Shown: one piece after another, positions 57,021 through 64,000 of the stretch
How positions within the stretch are numbered: the first letter of the stretch is position 1
How the letters are laid out: every line of letters begins with the position of its first letter
Assembly (NCBI GenBank): GCA_963741405.1
Contig: CAVUHX010000015.1
Span: 42,527-106,526, forward strand
DNA length: 64,000 nucleotides
Direction: 5' to 3'
From: Roseiarcus sp963741405
GTDB lineage: Bacteria; Pseudomonadota; Alphaproteobacteria; Rhizobiales; Beijerinckiaceae
The notes under the pieces: model-generated
What the model was told of the DNA's origin: nothing
What the model saw: only the letters and a program-made list of their open reading frames with translations
Database searches by the model: none
Program-made: the position numbers and the translations under genes

Positions 57021-57219
57021 CAGGTCATTTCTGTTATTTAGCCTGTCGCCGAACCCGAAGAAGAACCTCGTGCGCCTTCCTTTGCCGGGACACTGGAAAC
57101 GACGACGCGTCAGGTTTTGGCGCCCAACGGGTTGAAAACAAAAGGACGCTGACAAAACTGCGCGCGGCGTCACACCACGCCGTGAAGGCAGCACCGACCC
57201 GTCCGCGAGCTGCAACGTC

Positions 57220-57978
57220 TCAGAGCGTCGACCGATCGATCGCAAGCTCCGCCTCGGCGATCAACTCCGGCCGTCCAACATGGAGCCACAGTCCGTCGAG
57301 CCTGAGGCCGAACAGGCGCCCTTCCGCGGCCGCCCTGTGAAAGAACGGGGCGAGCCGAAAAGCCTCATCCGTTTCGTTCATGAATAGCTCGGGCCTGGCG
57401 ATGCCGACCCCGGTGTAGACGAAGGGCGCGACATGGCGCGGTTCGCGGCGCTCGAGCCGGCCGTCGCGGTTCATGGTGAAATCGCCGGGCCAGTCGACGC
57501 CGACCGCATGGGCGCTCGCTGCGACGAGCAGAATGAAGTCCATCGCCTGGGAATCGAACGCCTCGGCGAGCCGGGTGATGTTGGAGCGCGGCCCCTCGAT
57601 CCAGAACGAATCAGTGTTGCATAAGAGGAACGGATCGCGCCCGATCTCACGAAGCGCGCGCCTGATGCCGCCGCCCTGGTCGAGGAGCTTCGCCCGCTCA
57701 TCGGAGATGACGATCTTCGGCGACCGGCGGTAACCAAGATGCGCCTCGATCTGGTCGGCCAGCCAGTGGACGTTGACGACCGCCTTCTCGACGCCGTTTA
57801 ATTCGAGGCGGTCGAGGCAATGGTCGATCAGCGTTTTCCCGGCGACCTTCACCAGCGGCTTTGGCGTGGTCGCTGTGATCGGCCGCATGCGCTTGCCGAG
57901 GCCCGCAGCGAACACCATGGCCGTTTTCGGAATCGGCGCACTCATCGTCGATCGTTTTAGAATCGGGAAATCAGCCAT
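57220..57978 (-). CDS. murU: N-acetylmuramate-1-phosphate uridylyltransferase
   Basis: MurU makes UDP-MurNAc from MurNAc-1-phosphate in the anabolic recycling of peptidoglycan. The protein has about 252 residues with the nucleotidyltransferase signature AMVFAAGLGKRMRPITA followed by TPKPLVKVAG, then LLDQGGGIRRAL and the Asp in LLCNTDSFWIEG. The start overlaps the stop of tsaE-amgK by eight bases; ATG 57945 is an alternative. Being coupled to the kinase AmgK makes the function secure. Confidence 0.9.
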   Translation of the reverse strand: MADFPILKRSTMSAPIPKTAMVFAAGLGKRMRPITATTPKPLVKVAGKTLIDHCLDRLELNGVEKAVVNVHWLADQIEAHLGYRRSPKIVISDERAKLLDQGGGIRRALREIGRDPFLLCNTDSFWIEGPRSNITRLAEAFDSQAMDFILLVAASAHAVGVDWPGDFTMNRDGRLERREPRHVAPFVYTGVGIARPELFMNETDEAFRLAPFFHRAAAEGRLFGLRLDGLWLHVGRPELIAEAELAIDRSTL

Positions 57979-59536
57979 CACGATTGTCCGCCAGGCGCCC
58001 TAACGCCCGCGGCAGATGGTTCTGATACCAGACCGCGAGCGGCCTGAGCAACGGATGCTCGAGGTTCCTGGCGAGATAGCGCTCGATCCGCGGCAGGTGG
58101 GCGAGGTACTGCGGCTTGCCGTCGCGCTTATCGAGCCGCGCGAAGATGCCGAGGATCTTGGTCGCACGCTGGGCGCCCATCGCCGCATAGGCAGCGGCGA
58201 AGCGCCCGGCGTCGAAGTCGGGGTCGGCGGCCGTCCGTCGCCGCACGTAGAGCGCCGCCAGCCGCATCTCGAAATCGTCCGGAACGTCGACCCGGGCGTC
58301 CTGCAGGAGCGACGCGAGATCGTAAGCCGCAGGACCGATGACGGCGTCCTGGAAGTCGATGAGGCCAATTCGCCCCAGGCCTTCTCTTTGCGGCAGCCAA
58401 TGCAGGTTCGGCGAATGGTAGTCGCGCAGCGTCCAGGTCGTTGGCGCTGCAAGGATCGGCTGGAGAAGCTCCCGCCATATCGCGAGGAACTGCATCCGGG
58501 CGCCCGACGGCACGGTCACTCTCGCCACCGCCGGCGCGTACCAGTCGATCAGAAGCTCGACCTCGACCAGCATCGCCTCGGCGTCGTAGGTCGGCAGGCG
58601 GTAGATGTCGTCGCCCGCGGGAAGGCTGTCCGGCAGATCGCGGCCATGCAGATCGACGAGCAGAGCGACCGCTTCGGCGTAACGGGCACCGTTGGGAACG
58701 TCGCTCTCGACCACGGTCGCCTCGCCGAGATCCTCGATCAGCGCCAGCCCATCCTCGACGCTGTAGGCGATCATTTCCGGGGCTGAATAGCCGAGGCCCC
58801 GCAGCCCTTCGGTCATGGCGATGTAGGAGCGGATGTCGGGGGAAAGTTTTGCGATCGCTGCGTACGGCTTGCCGTAGCGCACGATCGGGCCGTCCGGCCG
58901 TGGCGGGGAAATCATCAGGATGGCTTTGGTCCCGTCGGCCTTCGTCAGGCGTTCATAGGCGCGGATCGAGGCGTCGCCCTGCAGGAACTCGCGCCGCGCC
59001 TCGCTCCAGCCGGCACGCTTCAGAAGCGCGCCGACGCCGAGCGCGCGAGCCAGGCGCCTAGCCACGTTTCCGAAGCCGCGCAGCTCCAGGACGCGGAAGT
59101 CCGGGCCGCGCGCAGGGTCGAAGCGAATGTTCACTTCGAGCCGGTCCGCGGGAAGCGCCGCGGCGACCCGCTGCGGCCACTCGACAATCGCGATGGCGCC
59201 GGCGATCGCCTCGTCCCAGCCGATATTTTCAAGCTCGAGAGGACCGCGCAACCGATAGAAATCAGCGTGCACGACCGGTGCGACCGGCGCCTCATAGACC
59301 TGCATCAGAGTGAACGTCGGGCTCGGCGTCTCAAGGTCCGGCTCTTCGACGAGCCTTCGGATCAGACCGCGCGCGAAGGCGGTCTTTCCTGCCCCAAGTT
59401 CGCCTGAAAGGGCGACAAAATCGCCGGCCATGAGCCACGCCGCCTGCGCGGCGGCAAAGCTCACAGTCGCGGCTTCGTCCGGCGCCTCCTGGACCCAAAC
59501 CTTTGCCGCACCCTGGTGATGACCGCGTTCCGGCAT
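57971..59536 (-). CDS. Fused TsaE ATPase and AmgK-type amino-sugar kinase
   Basis: The 521-residue protein has two parts. Residues 1-155 are TsaE (Walker A GELGAGKTAFARGL, SPTFTLMQVYEA, HADFYRLRGPLELENIGWDE), needed for the t6A modification of tRNA. Residues about 165-520 are a phosphotransferase of the AmgK type (RDYHSPNLHWLPQ, LIDFQDAVIGPAAYDLASL), which phosphorylates MurNAc or GlcNAc at the anomeric carbon. The fusion is well known in alphaproteobacteria. It lies six bases after the DivL-type kinase and overlaps murU. Confidence 0.93.
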   Translation of the reverse strand: MPERGHHQGAAKVWVQEAPDEAATVSFAAAQAAWLMAGDFVALSGELGAGKTAFARGLIRRLVEEPDLETPSPTFTLMQVYEAPVAPVVHADFYRLRGPLELENIGWDEAIAGAIAIVEWPQRVAAALPADRLEVNIRFDPARGPDFRVLELRGFGNVARRLARALGVGALLKRAGWSEARREFLQGDASIRAYERLTKADGTKAILMISPPRPDGPIVRYGKPYAAIAKLSPDIRSYIAMTEGLRGLGYSAPEMIAYSVEDGLALIEDLGEATVVESDVPNGARYAEAVALLVDLHGRDLPDSLPAGDDIYRLPTYDAEAMLVEVELLIDWYAPAVARVTVPSGARMQFLAIWRELLQPILAAPTTWTLRDYHSPNLHWLPQREGLGRIGLIDFQDAVIGPAAYDLASLLQDARVDVPDDFEMRLAALYVRRRTAADPDFDAGRFAAAYAAMGAQRATKILGIFARLDKRDGKPQYLAHLPRIERYLARNLEHPLLRPLAVWYQNHLPRALGRLADNRDG

Positions 59537-59542
59537 CTCTGT

Positions 59543-62224
59543 CTATCGGGCCGATAGCGGCTTTGGCCGCGCCGCGCTGCTCGGCTCTTCGGTCGCGAAC
59601 TCGCCCGCAGCAGGATCGATGGGAAAGATGCACGTAACCGTCGTGCCTTCGTTCGGGGCCGTGTCGATCAGGACCCGTCCCTTGTGCAGTTCGACCATCG
59701 ACTTCACGATTGAAAGGCCGAGGCCGGGTCCGCGATGGCGCGACCCATTGGGGAAGGTTTCGAACCGATTGAACACCCGGTCGATCATTTCCGCAGGAAT
59801 TCCACGCCCGCGATCGCTGACCTTGAACACGATCTCCGCGCCGCGCCGCATCGCGGCGAGGGTCACCGTCTGCCCGGGTTCGGAATAGTTGATCGCGTTG
59901 GACAGGAGGTTGAAAAGAACCTGGCGCACCCGGCGCCCGTCGGCCCTGAACGCCCCCACGCCGTCCGTCAACACCATGCGCATCTCGATCGCCGCTTCGT
60001 TGAGCCGGTCCTGCACTCCGGCCGCGGCCGCTTTCATCGCTTCCGCGACGTCGACGCTGTCGAGACGCAGTTCCAAGGCGCCCGCATCGATCGAGGCGAG
60101 ATCGAGAATGTCGTCGATAATGGCGAGCAATGCATGCGAAGAATTGGTTATGAAGCCGGCATATTCGAGTTGCCTGACGTTGAGCGGGCCGACGCCCCCG
60201 GTGGCCAGCAGCTGGGTGAAGCCGATGATATTGGTGAGCGGCGTGCGCAGCTCGTAGGATACATGATTGACGAAATCATTGCGCAACTTCTCCGCGGCGA
60301 CGAGCGCCAGGTTGCGTTCGGTCAGCGCGCGCTCGACATTGGCGCTCGCCGTGACGTCGAGTGAAGTAAGAAGGGTGGCCCCGTCGGGAAGCGGCAATGC
60401 GGCGCAGTCGAGCGTAAGGCCGTCTGTGCGAGCAATTCTGGCCGAACGACTTTCGCGGTGCTCGTGAAGGCCCACGATCATGTCCCGCAGCCCATTCCAC
60501 TGGCCCGGATCCTGGCAAAGCGCGCGGCAGCCGTCCGAGATTTCATCGATGTGCGGATGACCCCGCAACTTGACCCGGTCGACCCGCCACATCTCGGCGA
60601 AAACGGGATTGAAAAGCTTCATTCGACCATCGGCCCCGAAGACCGTCACGCCCTCCTTCAGGGCGTCGAGCGTCTCGCCTTGCACGTGGGTCAGCGCGTT
60701 CACCTGGGACGCAAGCGCGAAACTTTGAGTTGCATCATCGTACAGGTAGGTGACTCCGCCTTTCGGATTGGGACTTGTGACGACCCGCAAAGCGCGACCG
60801 TCTGGCAGATGCCAGACCGTTTCGCTAGGCTCGATCGCCTGGTACGCCATCAGCAATTGAGCCTTCCATTCACGGAAGTTCGCCTGCTCCGGCAATTGGC
60901 GCTTGGAACGGAGGCGATCGAGGACTTCGCCGTCGGAGGGCCCCTGATCCAGGAATGCCGGCTCGAGAGACCACATCTGACGGTAGGCCGCATTGTAAAA
61001 AGTGAGCCGTTTCGACTTGTCGAAGATCGCCACGGCCGTCGACAAACGATCAATCATGCGCGAGTAGTCGTCCTCGTTACGCTCCATTTCGGCGCGCAAC
61101 GCCGCAATATCCGTAACGTCCTGCGCAAGGCCCGTTGAGCCAAACTCGGTCCGCACTTCCACGGTTTCGAAAGTTCGCCTCTCGCCGTTCACGACCCCGC
61201 TCGCGCGGCGTCTCCAGGTCCTGCTTTCACGAATCGAATCAATGGCCTCCCGACGCAGAGATGCATCGAATAACTCGATTTTATTGTCTATGACCGCCTT
61301 GTCGTCCGGCGCTTCGACCGCTCTTGCGTAAGGTTCATTGCACCAGACCATACTTCCTTCGGCATCCCGCCTCCAGGCGAGGATCCCCGCCGACTGGACG
61401 GCCAAGCGAAGCGCGCCGAACGCGTCCTCCATCCGGTCCGCCTTTTGATGCAACTCCGCGAGCTCCAAGCGGTCCCCAGAAACATCCCGGATCCGCATGA
61501 CGGCGCTGCCCGACACTGGCCTACCGCTGATTTCAATGTGCCGCCCGCGCCGACTAACCGCCGAGAGCAAGAAGGATTCGCCGCGGTTGAGCAGGCGCTC
61601 CGACGCTTCCACGATCTGAGCGCCGGCGGCCTCTCCCAGCCAGGAAGCATAATCAAGAATTCGCGTCGCGTCCGGGACATCGGTGACCAGGGCGAAATCG
61701 CCTTCAAGAACCGGCGTGGAATCCAGCCGGTCCCAGCAGATGACAACCTGCCGATCGCCCTGCATCGTCAACGCTGCCCGCTCAAGCTTCGAGCGTGCAC
61801 TGGCGAGTTGCGCCTCCAGATCCGAAACGCGGCGCAACCAGCGACGCCAGGCAAAGAGATGCAGAACGAGGGCAATTGCCGCCACGAGCGCCGCCGCGGT
61901 GGCGACAGCAGGAACCTCGGACCCGATTGCGACCGCGTTCGGAAGGGAGAAAGAGGACGCTTCAAGCCCCCGCAGCAATTCCTCGGCGGCCGCACTGTCG
62001 GCGCTCAGCAGCGCCGACAGCAACACGGGCAGCACGAGATAAATCCATTCCCCTGCACACCCTTCGATTTGGGCGTAGTTTCCCGCGCTGAACCTCCGCA
62101 ACAAACGGCCTCCTCGAAAGCCGGCGGCGCATGCATTCAAGTTTCCGGCGGACCGGCCCCTCCGCCAAGCGAGGCCGAAATAGCTCTCAACAGGCTTACG
62201 AGAAGTTGCGCGGAAAGTCGTCAA
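59543..62224 (-). CDS. divL: DivL-type PAS sensor kinase with Tyr at the phospho-acceptor site
   Basis: The protein has up to 893 residues: one or two membrane helices near the N-terminus, then about three PAS-like domains (for example FNPVFAEMWRVDR), a dimerisation helix, and a HATPase domain (LFNLLSNAINYSE, VSDRGRGIPAEM, GPGLGLSIVKSMV). The phospho-acceptor position is Y657 in HVSYELRTPLT (codon TAC at 60254-60256) where kinases have His. This is the defining trait of Caulobacter DivL, a cell-cycle regulator of CckA. The frame start is a TTG at 62224; the true start is uncertain, and an ATG near 62053 lies in another frame. Confidence 0.88.
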   Translation of the reverse strand: MTTFRATSRKPVESYFGLAWRRGRSAGNLNACAAGFRGGRLLRRFSAGNYAQIEGCAGEWIYLVLPVLLSALLSADSAAAEELLRGLEASSFSLPNAVAIGSEVPAVATAAALVAAIALVLHLFAWRRWLRRVSDLEAQLASARSKLERAALTMQGDRQVVICWDRLDSTPVLEGDFALVTDVPDATRILDYASWLGEAAGAQIVEASERLLNRGESFLLSAVSRRGRHIEISGRPVSGSAVMRIRDVSGDRLELAELHQKADRMEDAFGALRLAVQSAGILAWRRDAEGSMVWCNEPYARAVEAPDDKAVIDNKIELFDASLRREAIDSIRESRTWRRRASGVVNGERRTFETVEVRTEFGSTGLAQDVTDIAALRAEMERNEDDYSRMIDRLSTAVAIFDKSKRLTFYNAAYRQMWSLEPAFLDQGPSDGEVLDRLRSKRQLPEQANFREWKAQLLMAYQAIEPSETVWHLPDGRALRVVTSPNPKGGVTYLYDDATQSFALASQVNALTHVQGETLDALKEGVTVFGADGRMKLFNPVFAEMWRVDRVKLRGHPHIDEISDGCRALCQDPGQWNGLRDMIVGLHEHRESRSARIARTDGLTLDCAALPLPDGATLLTSLDVTASANVERALTERNLALVAAEKLRNDFVNHVSYELRTPLTNIIGFTQLLATGGVGPLNVRQLEYAGFITNSSHALLAIIDDILDLASIDAGALELRLDSVDVAEAMKAAAAGVQDRLNEAAIEMRMVLTDGVGAFRADGRRVRQVLFNLLSNAINYSEPGQTVTLAAMRRGAEIVFKVSDRGRGIPAEMIDRVFNRFETFPNGSRHRGPGLGLSIVKSMVELHKGRVLIDTAPNEGTTVTCIFPIDPAAGEFATEEPSSAARPKPLSAR

Positions 62225-62379
62225 CCATGATGAATTGTGGCTTCGCCCCGCCGCCGCAGCGGAACCCAGATCTTGATGATCCCCGTGTCAGGCCCCCCAG
62301 ATATTCGAACGGCGAACCATACGCCTGTTCGATCTGGCGACTTCCGCATAGAAATTTTTGTTCTCGGCGTGGTGGAACG

Positions 62380-63033
62380 GTAAGTATCTCCCGGCAAAGC
62401 CGGGGGCTTTACGAAGTGAACCGCTCGAAGCGGTAGGAGGGGACGCTAACGCGCCCCCTTGAGTTTGGCGCCACCTGAAGGTGGCATTGTCAACGCCAGA
62501 GGTTCATCTGTTCGAGCCTCTGGTCTTCCTTCTCTTGATTGCGGATGTAGGCGCGGATCGCTTCCTCGTCACGCCCGACCGTGTTCACGAAAAAGCCGCG
62601 GGCCCAAAAGTGTTGCCCGACGAAATTGCGTCGGCGCTCTCCATAAACCCTGGCCACGTGGATCGCGCTCTTGCCCTTGATGAAGCTGACCACCTGCGAC
62701 ACCGCATATTTCGGTGGAATCGAAAGCAGCATGTGCACGTGATCGGGCATCAGATGCCCTTCCTCGACTTCGAGTCCTTCTGAAGCCCGAGCTTGCGGAA
62801 CACTTCGCCCAAACGCCGGCGCAACTCCTGATACAGCGTCTTGCGTCGACATTTCGGTATGAAGACAACATGATATTTCCAGTCCCAAGTCGTGTGGCTT
62901 AGGCTCTCGTACTCGTCCATCGGTGGAGTTCCTTTCGTGTGAATGGCTGCTCACGTGGAACTTCACCGGTGGACTGCCGGAAACGTGGAACTGCTACTGC
63001 CACCCCGGCATAGCCGGGGGGTCTCCCGCTTAC
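62380..63033 (-). mobile_element. IS200/IS605-family element (IS200 type)
   Basis: The roughly 650-bp unit carries a single small transposase. Its ends read GTAAG near 62380 and CTTAC near 63033, each next to a GC hairpin (CCCGGCAAAGCCGGGGG and CCCCGGCATAGCCGGGG). Further hairpins (CCGCTCGAAGCGG, GCCACCTGAAGGTGGC) lie in the non-coding 62400-62489. The end lies one base beyond the trpS stop. No target duplication is expected for this family. Confidence 0.8.
62490..62921 (-). CDS. tnpA: IS200 transposase TnpA (Y1 type), one frame break
   Basis: The start MDEYESLSHTTWDWKYHVVF (from 62921) through KCRRKTLYQELRRRLGEVF is in one frame. From about 62785 the next frame gives EEGHLMPDHVHMLLSIPPKY (the HUH histidine pair) and AYIRNQEKEDQRLEQ. 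The catalytic Tyr lies in the conserved C-terminal helix (AIRAYIRNQ region). Together they make a normal-length Y1 transposase of about 143 residues. Confidence 0.9.
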   Translation of the reverse strand, partial: DGRVREPKPHDLGLEISCCLHTEMSTQDAVSGVAPAFGRSVPQARASEGLEVEEGHLMPDHVHMLLSIPPKYAVSQVVSFIKGKSAIHVARVYGERRRNFVGQHFWARGFFVNTVGRDEEAIRAYIRNQEKEDQRLEQMNLWR

Positions 63034-63034
63034 G

Positions 63035-64000
63035 CTAGCGAACGAGGCCGAGAATGTCCTTGATCGCGTCCATATTCGGCCGCGCAATGGCGCGCGCTTT
63101 TTCTGCGCCCGCGGCGAGAACCAAATCGACGTATCCCCGGGTCGGCCGCCAACCGGAGGATTTCGGCGCGGATCGGCGCAAGCTTCTCGATCGTGGCCTC
63201 GGCCAGGGCGGTCTTGAACGCCGAAAACGGGCTGCCCCCGAACTTGTGCACCACGTCGGCTTTGCTCTCGTCGGTCAGGGCGGCATAGATTCCGACAAGG
63301 TTGTCGGCCTCGGGCCGGCCGGCAAGGCCCTCGAGATGGCCCGGCAGCGGCTCGGGGTCGGTCTTCGCCTTGCGGATCTTCTGCGCGATCGTGTCCGCGT
63401 CGTCTGTCAAAGCGATATGAGCGTATTCCGACGGGTCGGATTTCGACATCTTTTTCGTACCGTCGCGCAGGCTCATGACGCGCGTCGCCGGCCCCTGGAT
63501 GAGCGGTTCGGGCAGCGGGAAGTAGGCGTAGGCCGTCTGCCCGTTGGCCGCGATCGAGTCCGAAAAATCGTTGTTGAACTTCTGTGCGATGTCGCGCGTC
63601 AGTTCGAGATGCTGCTTCTGGTCATCGCCGACCGGAACGTGAGTAGCGCGATAGAGAAGGATGTCCGCAGCCATCGGCGCCCAGGATAGTTGTAAAGACC
63701 TATCGAGGCGTTCTCCCGGTCCTTGCCGGCCTTCTCCTTGAACTGGGTCATCCGGTTGAGCCAGCCGAGGCGCGCCACGCAGTCGAAGATCCACGCAAGC
63801 TCGGCGTGTTCCGCGACCCAACTCTGATTGAAGACAGCGTTGATTTTCGGATCGATGCCACAGGCCAGGAAAGCCGCGGTCACCTCGCGGGTGGTCGGGC
63901 CAGTTGCGACGGCTCGTGCGGCAGGGTCATCGCGTGCAAGTCGACCACGCAATAGAGACACGGACGCGTCGCCTGCAATGTCACGAAGCGCTTGATCGCC
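63035..64000 (-). CDS. trpS: Tryptophanyl-tRNA synthetase, partial, three frame breaks
   Basis: The enzyme charges tRNA-Trp. The C-terminal 320 residues are visible; the start with the HIGH motif lies beyond 64000. Reading order on the minus strand is: CLYCVVDLHAMTLPHEPSQL; shift near 63893; REVTAAFLACGIDPKINAVF and NRMTQFKEKAGKDREN; shift near 63685; MAADILLYRATHVPVGDDQK and the KMSKS motif in TKKMSKSDPSEYAH; shift near 63145; YVDLVLAAGAEKARAIARPN, DILGLVR and TAG. Because trpS is normally a single essential gene, three shifts in under 1 kb point to sequence error. Confidence 0.9.

Noticed and set aside
55143..57245. A 700-codon minus-strand frame
   Set aside because: It runs antisense through the EamA and IS481 genes and has no recognisable domains.
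62340..62420. A tRNA-like stretch (GGCGTGGTGGAACGGTAAG...)
   Set aside because: No cloverleaf with an anticodon arm and T-loop can be drawn; the hairpins belong to the IS200 end.
1..64000. CRISPR arrays, phage modules, toxin-antitoxin or other defence systems
   Set aside because: No regularly spaced direct repeats and no cas, phage structural, restriction or toxin genes were recognisable; the mobile content is insertion sequences only.

Overview
The window is GC-rich, densely coding DNA from an alphaproteobacterium, most likely of the order Hyphomicrobiales (Rhizobiales). The evidence is the block at the right end (a DivL-type kinase with Tyr in place of the phospho-accepting His, a TsaE-AmgK fusion and MurU), FixJ/FixL-like two-component pairs, an RpiR-controlled inositol cluster, and typical rhizobial IS families (ISL3, IS66, IS21, IS481, IS1380, IS630, IS200). 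There is no rRNA, tRNA, CRISPR or phage module, and I see no recognisable defence system.

Layout. 1-7 kb: inositol catabolism remnant (TIM-barrel isomerase, RpiR regulator, scrap of an iolG-like oxidoreductase, iolC, iolD, iolB). 7.8-15.6 kb: two sensor kinase/response regulator pairs around small or decayed genes. 15.9-29.2 kb: flavin-binding protein, CaiB and MaoC CoA-metabolism genes, amidohydrolase, IclR regulator, a binding-protein-dependent sugar-type ABC transporter, an enolase-superfamily dehydratase, a RhaM-like mutarotase, a second solute-binding protein and a second MaoC protein. 29.4-36.6 kb: NCS2 nucleobase permease, a ribose-type ABC transporter (binding protein, ATPase, two permeases) and an esterase-like hydrolase. 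37-39.3 kb: a LysR gene truncated next to an IS3 element. 39.4-44.7 kb: an intact DUF3830-gcl-hyi-glxR-glycerate kinase operon that turns glyoxylate into 2-phosphoglycerate. 44.7-57.1 kb: a graveyard of nested and chimeric insertion sequences around a structurally complete IS66 and an IS481. 57.2-64 kb: conserved housekeeping genes on the minus strand (divL, tsaE-amgK, murU, trpS) with an IS200 element between divL and trpS.

How the genes fit together. The left two thirds is accessory catabolic DNA: transporters paired with dehydratases, CoA enzymes and local regulators (RpiR, IclR, LysR remnant), whose products plausibly drain into central metabolism through the iol route and the glyoxylate-carboligase route. 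The right end is core genome, and the IS island separates the two.

Caution on reading frames. About twenty single-base frame breaks occur, including three in the visible part of trpS, which is normally essential. Many are therefore probably sequence errors. Other lesions cannot be explained that way: an ISL3 insertion with a perfect 8-bp target duplication inside a solute-binding-protein gene, a roughly 48-bp micro-inversion with flanking deletion in a permease gene, the LysR truncation and the IS chimeras.

Most noteworthy structure: a roughly 190-bp dispersed repeat in two opposite copies 30 kb apart, whose 15-bp hairpin stem differs at two base pairs, both changed in a compensatory way.
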